Source: Alphaproteobacteria bacterium (GTDB lineage: Bacteria > Pseudomonadota > Alphaproteobacteria > Micropepsales > Micropepsaceae). From it: a stretch of DNA of 12,273 nt. Of the stretch, positions 6,312-12,273 are shown in pieces. The first letter of the stretch is position 1; each line of letters begins with the position of its first letter. Location of the stretch: contig JAGWSK010000489.1 of assembly GCA_028869355.1 (NCBI GenBank), forward strand, positions 1-12,273, read 5' to 3'. The notes under the pieces were generated by a model. That model saw only the letters and a program-made list of their open reading frames with translations. It was not told the DNA's origin and ran no database searches. Position numbers and translations under genes: made by a program.

Positions 6312-6605
6312 TTAGCGGTGACCGCCGCCGTGGCCGCCGCCGCCGTGGCCGCCACCGAAGCCGCCCGCATGACCGCCGCCGAAGCCGCCCGCACGGCCGC
6401 CGCCGAAGCCACCCGCACGGCCGCCCCCGAAGCCGCCACCCATACGTCCGCCAGCAAAGCCGCCAGCAAAGCCGCGACCGCCAGCAAAGCCGCGACCGCC
6501 GGCAAAGCCGCGGCCACCCGCGAAGCCGCGGTCACCCGCGAAGCCGCGGTCACCCGCGAAGCCGCGGTCACGCTCGAAGCCGCGGCCACCGGCGAAGCCA
6601 CGGCC
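6312..6605 (-). repeat. Two in-frame tandem repeat tracts (18-bp and 24-bp units) encoding Gly/Phe/Arg repeats
   Basis: In the frame of the exported Gly-rich gene, phenylalanine codons recur exactly every 18 nt at 6468, 6486, 6504, 6522, 6540, 6558, 6576 and 6594 (hexapeptides such as RGFAGG, RGFAGD), and every 24 nt at 6357, 6381, 6405 and 6429 (octapeptides such as GGFGGGRA). The gene end is Gly/His-rich. Three neighbouring 18-bp units share the sequence around GCGGTCACCCGCGAAGCC almost exactly, indicating recent duplication. Confidence 0.85.
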
Positions 6606-6881
6606 GAAATCATGGTCACCCCATCCACGGCCGCCCCAATAGCCGCCACCCCAACCCCAGAAGGGATCGATGCCGACATAGGGTTCGACATAGCCGGGAT
6701 ATCCGTATGCCGTGCAATAAGGATACGAATAGATGTAATTTCCGTATGCGTCGTAACACGACGGTTAGCCATAGGCCGGACCGTAGGGCGCCACGACCTG
6801 GGCTGATGCGGGTGCGGCTGCGGCAAAGGCCAGACCACAGGCGGTCGCGGCCGCGAGTCCGAGTTTTGCGATCATTCTCAT
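6312..6881 (-). pseudogene. Exported Gly/Phe/Arg-repeat protein interrupted by one in-frame TAA
   Basis: Seen: ATG 6879-6881 with AGGGA 8 nt upstream opens a signal peptide (MRMIAKLGLAAATACGLAFAAAAPASAQ) followed by VVAPYGPAYG and then TAA at 6765-6767 (codon 39). The same frame continues without another stop for 150 more codons to TAA 6312-6314. It reads PSCYDAYGNYIYSYPYC, a Tyr/Trp/Gly-rich part, and then about 95 residues of GRGFAG-type and GGGRAGGF-type repeats ending in Gly/His. Codon use and composition are continuous across the stop, so this is one gene with a nonsense change (for example Tyr TAC or Gln CAA to TAA), a sequencing error, or a recoded stop. No usable start follows the TAA before a Met deep in the repeats. 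Function is unknown; such secreted Gly-rich proteins are common in alphaproteobacteria. A hairpin follows the gene. Confidence 0.8.
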
Positions 6882-7003
6882 TTTTGTTGTCCCTGAAAGT
6901 GCACGCACTTCTGATGCGCGCTCATGCCGGGATATTAGGACGGCCAAATGAATGCGGCCTCGTGGCGCCATTCATCGCGCGTTCATCGTGAGCGGAAATT
7001 CAT

Positions 7004-7032
7004 GGAAAACCGCTCATAAATGCTGGTTTTCC
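7004..7032. other. Inverted repeat upstream of the Gly-rich gene
   Basis: GGAAAACC (7004-7011) and GGTTTTCC (7025-7032) form an 8-bp perfect inverted repeat with a 13-nt AT-rich centre. It lies about 120-150 bp upstream of the repeat-protein start and 16 nt beyond the M48 gene's terminator hairpin. It could be an operator or a chance hairpin. I see no gene in 6882-7092. Confidence 0.35.
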
Positions 7033-7039
7033 GGCGCGA

Positions 7040-7069
7040 AAGCACATTCACCCGATGACATTCGGGTGA
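7040..7069 (-). terminator. Candidate terminator of the lemA-M48 operon
   Basis: An 8-bp perfect stem (7048-7055 with 7062-7069, TCACCCGA/TCGGGTGA) and 6-nt loop lies 24 nt past the M48 stop codon. On the minus strand it is followed by ATGTGCTTTC, a poor U-tract, so terminator strength is doubtful. Confidence 0.5.
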
Positions 7070-7092
7070 TCAGTCTTTCTACGGAGGGTCGG

Positions 7093-8208
7093 TCAGTCCC
7101 ACGGCGAGTTCATGCCCGAAGGCATGTCGCCGGCCGCGCGCGGCGCCGCCTCTGCGGGACTCGCGGCGGGCGCCACGGATTCGGGCAGGTGCCCGCCCAG
7201 GCCCTGTAGAATCTCAATCCGCTTCTCGATTGTCGGATGGGTCGCGAACAGCCCGCCGAGATCGAAAAAGGACGGCGGATTTTCAAAAAACATCTGCCGC
7301 ACTTCCGTCGGAACATGCGGTACATCGGGATTATCCGAGATTTTCAACAGGGCGCTGATCAGCGCATCGGGATTCTTTGTGAGTTCCACCGAGCCGGCGT
7401 CGGCCAGCAATTCGCGGCGGCGTGAAAGTGCGAACCGCAGCAATAATGCCAACAGATACCCAATGGCCATCGCCGCGGCTGCAATCAGCATCATTACCGC
7501 GATGCCGCCGCCGCCATCGCGCGATCTCCGCCGCGCATAGGACGTGACCTGCACGCTGCGCCAAAGCAGTTGCGCCACGAACGAAATCATCCCGGTGAAG
7601 ACAATCGTGACGATCAGCAGCCGGCAGTCGCGGTCGATGATATGCGTCAGTTCGTGACCGAGAACGGCCTCCAGTTCGTCGCGATTCAACCGCTGCAGGA
7701 GGCCCGATGTCACGGTGATGGCATAGCTCTTTTCATCGATGCCGCTGGCATAGGCATTCATCGCCGGCGTATCGATAATGTAGAGATTCGGTGTTTTCAG
7801 GCCGCGCGAGATGCAGAGGTTTTCCAGCAGATTGTAGAGTTCGGGTGCATCTTCGCGGGTTACCGGTTGGGCGCCGGTCGCCATGTGGATGATGGAATCG
7901 TTGAAGAAATATCCGATGATGATCCAGATCGCGGCGATGCCGAATACGATCGGCCACCACGAATAAATCGCCGACAATGCGAGGTCACTTGCACTGCCGG
8001 TCCCCAGAACGGAGGGCAACCCAAACGCCTGGAAGGGGTCAAATTGGCGAAAACTCCCCGGCGGTCCGATTGTCAGCAGCCCGTAAATGAAAAAAATCAC
8101 CCCCAGCAGGATGGCAAGCAACAAGGGGAATGCGGCCAGCAGCAGGATGGATTTGAGATTGTTGTTCCAGCGATAGTTGGTAAGGCCAATCCGGGCGGGC
8201 TCGGACAT
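7093..8208 (-). CDS. M48-family membrane metalloprotease (HtpX-like)
   Basis: Seen: 371 aa. The order is a short cytoplasmic N-terminus, TM1 (about 20-45), TM2 (about 82-102), the protease domain, two further hydrophobic segments (about 198-215 and 236-260), and a Pro/Ala-rich tail. The zinc site is H185-E-L-T-H189 in VLGHELTHIIDRD, with Glu266 in RRRELLADAGSVELT as the third ligand. Before it, TPNLYIIDTPAMNAYASG matches the M48 substrate-groove strand. Known: HtpX and relatives are zinc endopeptidases that degrade misfolded membrane proteins, active site facing the cytoplasm. It is somewhat longer than E. coli HtpX (about 290 aa), as in the LemA-linked M48 group. The start ATG 8206-8208 lies 6 nt after the lemA stop, so translation is probably coupled. 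Inferred: membrane-protein quality control together with LemA. Confidence 0.93.
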   Translation of the reverse strand: MSEPARIGLTNYRWNNNLKSILLLAAFPLLLAILLGVIFFIYGLLTIGPPGSFRQFDPFQAFGLPSVLGTGSASDLALSAIYSWWPIVFGIAAIWIIIGYFFNDSIIHMATGAQPVTREDAPELYNLLENLCISRGLKTPNLYIIDTPAMNAYASGIDEKSYAITVTSGLLQRLNRDELEAVLGHELTHIIDRDCRLLIVTIVFTGMISFVAQLLWRSVQVTSYARRRSRDGGGGIAVMMLIAAAAMAIGYLLALLLRFALSRRRELLADAGSVELTKNPDALISALLKISDNPDVPHVPTEVRQMFFENPPSFFDLGGLFATHPTIEKRIEILQGLGGHLPESVAPAASPAEAAPRAAGDMPSGMNSPWD

Positions 8209-8214
8209 CAGACT

Positions 8215-8784
8215 CTATGCGCCGAATGAAACCTTGGGCGGCTCCTTGACTTCGGCCTTTTCCGCGGCATCGAGCTCGAACATCGGCGCAGGTTCAAAGC
8301 CGAAAGTGCCGGCGAACAAAACCGCCGGGAACTGCTGGATTGCCGTGTTGTATTCCGCCACCGCGTTGTTGAGGAAACGGCGTGCCGCAGCGATCTTGTT
8401 TTCGAGGTCGGTGAGCTCGTCCTGAAGCGCGCGAAAATTCTCGTTCGCCTTGAGCTGCGGATAATTCTCGGCAACCGCGAAGAGATTCGCGAGAGCGCCG
8501 GATAAGGCACCTTCCGCGGCGCTCTTTTCAGGAACTGTTGTCGCCCGCATGGCTGCCGCGCGAGCCTGTGTCACCTGCGTGAACACACCGCTTTCATGTG
8601 CGGCATAGCCCTTAACCGTTTCCACCAGATTGGGGATGAGATCATGCCGCTGTTTCAGCTGCACGTCGATGTCGGCATAGGCGCGCCGCCATGCCTGGCG
8701 CAACGCCACCAGCCGGTTGAACGAGAAGACCCCGAACAAGACCAGCAACGCGATGACAATGAGAACCCAGATGCCAGCGCTCAC
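8215..8784 (-). CDS. lemA: LemA family protein
   Basis: Seen: 189 aa from a GTG start (8782-8784); a TAG four codons upstream in frame leaves no alternative ATG. There is one N-terminal membrane helix (about 4-22, GIWVLIVIALLVLFGVFSF), then the long alpha-helical LemA domain with NRLVALRQAWRRAYADIDVQLKQRHDLIPNLVETVKGYA and YPQLKANENFRALQDELTDLENKIAAARRFLNNAVAEYNTAIQQFPAVLFAG, both characteristic of the family. Known: LemA proteins are membrane-anchored helical-bundle proteins of undefined biochemical function, recurrently encoded beside M48/HtpX proteases or TPM-domain proteins. The Shine-Dalgarno is weak (GAAAG). It is the first gene of the operon with the M48 protease. The 143 bp upstream, to the end of ribF, hold no clear promoter or terminator. 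Confidence 0.93.
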   Translation of the reverse strand: MSAGIWVLIVIALLVLFGVFSFNRLVALRQAWRRAYADIDVQLKQRHDLIPNLVETVKGYAAHESGVFTQVTQARAAAMRATTVPEKSAAEGALSGALANLFAVAENYPQLKANENFRALQDELTDLENKIAAARRFLNNAVAEYNTAIQQFPAVLFAGTFGFEPAPMFELDAAEKAEVKEPPKVSFGA

Positions 8785-8927
8785 GGTTTCGACTTTCTAT
8801 CGGTCAATTGTGCAACGTCCCCGCCCGAAACACCACCTTACTACCCGGGCGTGAGCGGTGTTATCAATGCCAAATTCTGAAGCCGTCGGGACGTCTGCCG
8901 ATGCCCAGGATTGCAGTCGCGGCCGGT

Positions 8928-9857
8928 TCAGAGCCGCTCCAGGATTTTCCGGGCTTCGGCGCAATCGGCGGTCATTTGCCGTTTCAGCGCCTCAATGTCC
9001 GGAAATTCCATTTCGCCACGCAGCAACGCGATGAATTCCACCTGAAGCAATTCGCCGTATAGATCTCCGGAAAAGTCGAGCAGGTGCACCTCCAGCAGGG
9101 GTGCGCGCACGGCAAACATGGGCCGCACACCAAAATTCGCTGCCGCCCGGTGCTCCCGTCCTGAATGGCGCACGCGCACGGCATAGACGCCGTATTTGGG
9201 CTGCAGCAGATTGGCTTTCAGCCGAAGATTTGCCGTCGGAAAGCCGAGCCCGCGTCCGCGTGCATCGCCATGGGCTACCCTGCCCTGGACGGCCCACCAA
9301 TGTCCCAGCAGTTCGGCGGCTTGCTCCGGATGGCCGGCCTTCAGCGCAGCGCGCACTTTGGAAGAAGAGATCTTTTCGCCATCTTCGATGACAGCGCGAA
9401 AGACGGTGACTCCGAAGCCCTCCATTTCCCCCATATAGGCGAGTACGGTTGCATCGCCTCCGCGGGCCTTGCCGAACCGGAAGTCTTCGCCGACCACGAC
9501 ATGTGCCGCAGCAAGGTCGCGCACCAGCACATCGGTGACGAAATCCTGCGCCAGAAGCCCGGCGATTTCGGCATTGAACTTGACAACCACGAGATAATCG
9601 ACACCGGCGGCGGTGAGCAGCTCTGCCTTGCTGCGGAATGAGGTCAGCCGGAATGGTTCGGCATTGGGTTGGAAGAATTCACGGGGATAGGGCTCGAACA
9701 CCATGGCTGCGAGCGGCCGCCCTGCCGCGGTGGCGACACGCCGGGCCTCGGCGATCAGGGCCTGATGGCCGCGATGCACGCCGTCAAAATTTCCGAGCGC
9801 AATAACTGCGCCTTTCGCCGCGTCCGGGGGACTGCGATAGTGACGGACAATCCGCAT
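8928..9857 (-). CDS. ribF: Bifunctional riboflavin kinase / FAD synthetase
   Basis: Seen: 309 aa with both domains intact. The N-terminal FMN adenylyltransferase has GNFDGVHRGHQ (22-32), VVGEDFRFGKARGGD (121-135) and ISSSKVR (163-169). The C-terminal flavokinase has GRGLGFPTANL (201-211, with the PTAN nucleotide/metal motif), KYGVYAV, NFGVRP and LLEVHLLDFSGDLYG, with Glu256 as the likely catalytic base. Known: RibF phosphorylates riboflavin to FMN and adenylates FMN to FAD in the cytoplasm. Length fits the family (about 310). ATG 9855-9857 is used; the TTG directly before it (9858-9860) sits at a better distance from GGGAG and could be the real start. It is last in a unit with maoC (19-nt gap), and I see no strong terminator after it. 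Confidence 0.95.
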   Translation of the reverse strand: MRIVRHYRSPPDAAKGAVIALGNFDGVHRGHQALIAEARRVATAAGRPLAAMVFEPYPREFFQPNAEPFRLTSFRSKAELLTAAGVDYLVVVKFNAEIAGLLAQDFVTDVLVRDLAAAHVVVGEDFRFGKARGGDATVLAYMGEMEGFGVTVFRAVIEDGEKISSSKVRAALKAGHPEQAAELLGHWWAVQGRVAHGDARGRGLGFPTANLRLKANLLQPKYGVYAVRVRHSGREHRAAANFGVRPMFAVRAPLLEVHLLDFSGDLYGELLQVEFIALLRGEMEFPDIEALKRQMTADCAEARKILERL

Positions 9858-9876
9858 CAATCCGGCGCGACTCCCG

Positions 9877-10320
9877 TCAAGGGGACGGATTGGGGCGTGA
9901 CGGCACCATCACCTGGGTCTCGCATTCGACGACGATGTTGTTCCCGACCTTGCAATTGCAATCGAAGGTGACTCGATTGCGCGGCCGGTTGATTTCCTTG
10001 ACCGTGCAGGTCGCCGTGACGGTGTCGCCAATTCGCACCGGCGACTTGAAACGTACGGTGGCGCTGATAAAAATTGCTCCCGCCCCGGGCAACTGGGTGC
10101 CGAGAACCGTCGATATAAAGCTTAACGACAGAACGCCGTGAGCAATCCGGCCACGGAATATCGTCGCCTTGGCGTAAGTCTCGTCAAAATGGAGCGGGTT
10201 AAAATCGCCCGACACCTCACCGAATTTCTGCACATCGGCCTCGGTGACCGTGCGGGTATAGCTGGCCGACTGTCCGACCGACAGATCGTCAATGTAATGT
10301 GCGGCAACTGCCTCCGCCAT
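9877..10320 (-). CDS. MaoC-family (R)-specific enoyl-CoA hydratase (PhaJ-like)
   Basis: Seen: 147 aa, single hot-dog domain. The hydratase signature reads SGDFNPLHFDETYAKATIFRGRIAHGVLSLSFIS, with the Asp39/His44 pair (spacing 5, as in PhaJ Asp31/His36) and the conserved IAHG segment on the active-site helix. Later, ISATVRFKSPVRIGDTVTATCTV matches the family beta-sheet. Known: such enzymes hydrate trans-2-enoyl-CoA to (R)-3-hydroxyacyl-CoA, feeding polyhydroxyalkanoate or fatty-acid metabolism; the substrate chain length cannot be told here. The start ATG (10318-10320) follows AAAGGA at 9 nt. That Shine-Dalgarno directly abuts the end of the inverted-repeat element (10334), so any promoter must lie inside or beyond the element. 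ribF follows 19 nt downstream. Confidence 0.92.
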   Translation of the reverse strand: MAEAVAAHYIDDLSVGQSASYTRTVTEADVQKFGEVSGDFNPLHFDETYAKATIFRGRIAHGVLSLSFISTVLGTQLPGAGAIFISATVRFKSPVRIGDTVTATCTVKEINRPRNRVTFDCNCKVGNNIVVECETQVMVPSRPNPSP

Positions 10321-10333
10321 GAAACAGGTCCTT

Positions 10334-10367
10334 TAGAGCAGGTTGTAACCGGATAGAACCGTTTGCG
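10334..10367 (+). repeat. Left terminal inverted repeat of the element
   Basis: 34 bp from TAGAGCAGG to GTTTGCG. The first 21 bases match the right end exactly in inverted orientation. One base is missing and about two differ in the following 6 bases, and the last 7 match again. Confidence 0.85.
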
Positions 10368-10574
10368 CCGGAGCGATTTTTACATCGCGGGCAGGAGCGG
10401 GGCGAAGCGCGTATCGGGTAATACGGGCGAGCCCCGCGACGAACCCGCGGGCAAAAATCGCCCGGCCCATGCGGGTTGCACTCTCGCGGGCGCCCGCGGC
10501 GTTGCGGCGCTCGACCGATGTACCCGCATCGCCCTTCGCGCCGCGCCTTGCGGGTCGCCGCGCGAGAACTGCAA

Positions 10575-10609
10575 CGCAAACTGTTTCCATCCGGTTACAA
10601 CCTGCTCTA
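10575..10609 (-). repeat. Right terminal inverted repeat of the element
   Basis: 35 bp, inverted copy of 10334-10367. On the minus strand it starts TAGAGCAGG and ends GTTTGCG. It lies 43 bp past the stop of the HAD hydrolase gene. Confidence 0.85.
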
Positions 10610-10652
10610 GTCGTGGGATTCTCTTATCCGGCGCTACCGCAACGGGCAAGCG

Positions 10653-11495
10653 CTACCAGCGCAGCATACGCATTGCCGCCACTGCGCTCACGCCTTGCCG
10701 GTGGAACACCTGTGCCAGGGCTGCTTCGTCGTCTTCGGCATGGATGCCGCCGGCGATGAATAGCGCATCGAGGCCTATGCGCCCGGCGCCCCCGATATCG
10801 GTCTCTATGCCGTCGCCAATCACGATGATCTTCGATGCCGCCGAAATCTGTCTGGCGAGATCTGTTGCGCGTTCGAAAACCGCTGGATGAGGTTTGCCGA
10901 AATACACCGCCTCGCCGCCCATGGTTTCATAGAGCCGCGCGAGCGCTCCGGCACAGTAAACCAGGCGGTCACCACGCTGCACGACGATGTCGGGATTGGC
11001 GCAAAGAAACGGCAATCGGCGCGCCAGGAATTCGCCAAGCAGCGCGCGGTAATCCTCCGGGCTCTCGGTGTCATCATCCAACAGGCCGGTGCAAAAGACG
11101 ATTTTCGCCTCGTCCAGCCCCGTGAACCGGATGTTCAATCCATGAAACACGGGATTGTCGCGCGGGGGGCCGAGATAGAGCAGTGGCAATTCTCCGGACT
11201 GTTCCGACCGGCGAATCAGATCATCGCGCGCCACGAGTCCCGACGTGACGATCCCATCATAAAAATCCGGCGGAATTCCGAGATGGGCGAACTGGGCTTC
11301 GACCCCGTCGGGGAGCCGCGGCGCGTTCGAGAGAAGGATTGCCGGACCGTACTCTTTGCGAAAACGGCGGACCGCTGCGATGGCATCGGGAAAGGCGTCG
11401 CGCCCGTTGTGCACGACGCCCCACACATCGCAGATCATCGCATCATAACGCGGCGCGATTTCGGATAGACCGTGAATGAAGTGCGGAGCTGTCAC
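10653..11495 (-). CDS. HAD-superfamily hydrolase, TIGR01459 type (NagD-like, subclass IIA)
   Basis: Seen: 280 aa from a GTG start (11493-11495) with AAGGG 6 nt upstream. Motif I is ICDVWGVVHNG: Asp23 is the nucleophile and Trp25 takes the place of the usual second aspartate, as is normal in TIGR01459 proteins (DxWGV). ILLSNAPR (motif II region), VYFGKPHPAVFERA (conserved Lys, motif III) and IIVIGDGIETDIGGAGRIGLDALFIAGG (motif IV) follow in order. Known: NagD-like HAD proteins are magnesium-dependent phosphatases; the TIGR01459 substrate is not established. In alphaproteobacteria this gene is often next to ribF and maoC-type genes, so a link to flavin phosphate metabolism is possible but unproven. 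A perfect 12-bp stem encloses its ribosome binding site and start codon. It lies 35 nt downstream of the NHL-protein gene. Confidence 0.92.
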   Translation of the reverse strand: MTAPHFIHGLSEIAPRYDAMICDVWGVVHNGRDAFPDAIAAVRRFRKEYGPAILLSNAPRLPDGVEAQFAHLGIPPDFYDGIVTSGLVARDDLIRRSEQSGELPLLYLGPPRDNPVFHGLNIRFTGLDEAKIVFCTGLLDDDTESPEDYRALLGEFLARRLPFLCANPDIVVQRGDRLVYCAGALARLYETMGGEAVYFGKPHPAVFERATDLARQISAASKIIVIGDGIETDIGGAGRIGLDALFIAGGIHAEDDEAALAQVFHRQGVSAVAAMRMLRW

Positions 11496-11520
11496 GCGAG
11501 ACCCTTGTCAGCTCCGCACT
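11480..11520 (-). promoter_or_regulatory. Hairpin presenting the RBS and GTG start of the HAD gene in its loop
   Basis: Positions 11480-11491 and 11509-11520 are perfect 12-bp inverted repeats (AGTGCGGAGCTG/CAGCTCCGCACT). In the minus-strand mRNA the 17-nt loop contains AAGGG and the GTG start, while the downstream arm covers codons 2-5. It begins 10 nt after the NHL gene stop and has no U-tract, so it could be a weak terminator, an RNA-processing or stability element, or a translational control structure. Confidence 0.6.
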
Positions 11521-11530
11521 GACCACGTCA

Positions 11531-12273
11531 TCAGTGGACGAGGAACCGCTGCACGCGTTTTCCGGTGTCCACTTCGCCGGTGTAGACGTTTCCGTGCTGA
11601 TCAGTGGCAACCATGTGAATCCAGTGAAATCCACCGCCCGAGTGGCCGGCGAAACCGAAATGGCCCAATACCTTCCCGTCGGCGCGGTTCACGATCCAGA
11701 CCACATTGTTCATGATGTCCGAGACATACATGAACCGCTGATCCGGTGAGAGTGCCATGCCTCCGGTTGAGCCGCGATCCAGCGTCTGCGGCGCGACGGT
11801 GAATTCGCGAACAAATTTTCCGGCCTCGGTATAGACCTGAATGCGGTCCGACACGCGATCGGCAGCATAGACAAGCCCGTCTTTTGAAACCGTCAGGGTG
11901 ATATGACCAAGGAAATCCTTCGCCGGCGGGCCTTTCGGATCATATTTCGCTCCCGGCACGAACTTTATCTCTGAGAGGGGTTTGCCGTAGGCGCCCCAGC
12001 CGCGCTTGAACTTCAGGGTGTCCATATCGAACACCAGGACGCGTCCGCGCAGATAGGCGTCCGTAACAAACAGTTCGCGGGCGTTTTCGTCAAATTCGCC
12101 GCCTTCAATCCGGCCGACAATCAACGGCGTATCGGCGGGGAAATCGCCCGGCTTGATCGTTCTGACGTCTGTCGGCACCCGCGGCAGCGTCGCAAGCAAC
12201 TTACCGTCCCTGGAATATTTGCGCATGGTATCCGAGCCGATCCAGATGTTGCCGGCTTTGTCGGTCAGGATCA
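11531..12273 (-). CDS. NHL-repeat (six-bladed beta-propeller type) protein, C-terminal part; cut by window end
   Basis: Seen: 247 codons to TGA 11531-11533. The frame is open past an internal ATG (12226) to the right edge with TDKAGNIWIGSDTMRKYSRDGKLL, so the true start lies outside. NHL-type blades recur: NIWIGSDTMRKYSRDGK, ARELFVTDAYLRGRVLVFDMDT, LVYAADRVSDRIQVYTEAGKFVREF, RFMYVSDIMNNVVWIVNRADGKVLGHFG and GNVYTGEVDTGKRVQRFLVH, each with the V-x-D/N...RI/V-x-V/x-F pattern. Known: such propellers are often exported and bind proteins or carbohydrates, or act as lyases or lactonases; no catalytic site is evident here. It is followed by the hairpin at the HAD start and is probably co-transcribed with it. 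The signal peptide, if any, is not visible. Confidence 0.85.
   Translation of the reverse strand, partial: ILTDKAGNIWIGSDTMRKYSRDGKLLATLPRVPTDVRTIKPGDFPADTPLIVGRIEGGEFDENARELFVTDAYLRGRVLVFDMDTLKFKRGWGAYGKPLSEIKFVPGAKYDPKGPPAKDFLGHITLTVSKDGLVYAADRVSDRIQVYTEAGKFVREFTVAPQTLDRGSTGGMALSPDQRFMYVSDIMNNVVWIVNRADGKVLGHFGFAGHSGGGFHWIHMVATDQHGNVYTGEVDTGKRVQRFLVH

Larger units (their letters stand above)
10334..10609. mobile_element. MITE-like palindromic element with about 35-bp terminal inverted repeats
   Basis: The ends are inverted copies: 21 identical bases (10334-10354 and 10589-10609, starting TAGAGCAGGTTG), a short variable part, then GTTTGCG again. The total is 276 bp, much more GC-rich than its flanks. 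Inside are nested inverted repeats: GCGATTTTT/AAAAATCGC (10373-10381, 10453-10461), GCGGGGC/GCCCCGC (10397-10403, 10431-10437), ATGCGGGT/ACCCGCAT (10469-10476, 10522-10529) and the 14-bp palindrome CGCGGGCGCCCGCG (10485-10498). Both outer boundaries have TA, consistent with the TA target duplication of IS630/mariner-type transposition. It has no transposase, so it would be non-autonomous. An 85-codon minus-strand ORF spans it but has no recognisable domain. It separates the HAD gene from maoC in what looks like one operon. Confidence 0.75.

Noticed and set aside
6264..6806. Plus-strand 180-codon Ala/Thr/Glu-rich ORF with REAAVT repeats
   Set aside because: It is the mirror of the GC-rich Gly-repeat gene on the minus strand. 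It lacks a Shine-Dalgarno, and its composition follows from the opposite-strand codons. The minus frame has the signal peptide, RBS and sensible protein.
8785..8927. Terminator between ribF and lemA
   Set aside because: Only short stems (for example AACACC/GGTGTT, 6 bp) with long loops and no T-run; not good enough to call.
10333..10590. 85-codon minus-strand ORF inside the inverted-repeat element
   Set aside because: Its start and stop fall within the terminal repeats, it has no recognisable domain or RBS, and Arg/Ala richness is expected from this GC-rich palindromic sequence.

Overview
This high-GC (roughly 60% by eye) window looks like a chromosomal segment of an alphaproteobacterium. 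The main evidence is a Pal lipoprotein of the alphaproteobacterial type, and a TIGR01459-type HAD hydrolase beside a MaoC hydratase and ribF, an order I recall from alphaproteobacteria. Genus and species cannot be read from the sequence. There are 13 protein genes, two of them cut by the window edges and one with an in-frame stop. No rRNA, tRNA or CRISPR array was seen.

Layout. 1-1106 (-): N-terminal part of a CoxL/xanthine-dehydrogenase-type molybdopterin subunit. 1232-1966 (-): exported DUF6134/DUF3108-like protein. 2112-2288 (-): small DUF1328 membrane protein with its own terminator. 2379-3275 (+): LACTB2-like metallo-beta-lactamase-fold hydrolase, convergent with pal (3331-3909, -) across a strong terminator. 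4173-4949 (+): cysteine-free Crp/Fnr-family regulator with a perfect TGTGA-N6-TCACA site upstream. 4946-5335 (-): VOC/glyoxalase-fold protein whose stop overlaps the regulator's stop. 5400-6257 (+): exported protein of unknown function. 6312-6881 (-): exported Gly/Phe/Arg-repeat protein broken by one in-frame TAA. 7093-8784 (-): lemA plus an M48 membrane metalloprotease, an evident two-gene operon. 8928-11495 (-): HAD hydrolase, then MaoC, then ribF, with a 276-bp inverted-repeat element between the HAD gene and maoC. 11531-12273 (-): NHL beta-propeller protein, cut by the window end, just upstream of the HAD gene on the same strand.

How the genes relate. Most units are short and monocistronic, and convergent pairs are separated by hairpins. 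The two clear co-transcribed groups are lemA-M48, with a 6-nt gap, and NHL-HAD-[element]-maoC-ribF. RibF makes FMN and FAD. The molybdopterin subunit at the left edge belongs to an enzyme type that uses FAD in a partner subunit, but nothing here links the two directly.

Most noteworthy points: (1) the MITE-like element with about 35-bp terminal inverted repeats, nested palindromes and possible TA target duplication, ending directly at the maoC Shine-Dalgarno; (2) the match between the regulator's CRP-type recognition helix and the CRP-type operator in front of its own gene; (3) the in-frame stop in the repeat protein; (4) a perfect 12-bp stem whose loop holds the ribosome binding site and GTG start of the HAD gene. 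I found no defence system, secondary-metabolite cluster or clearly new multi-gene system.
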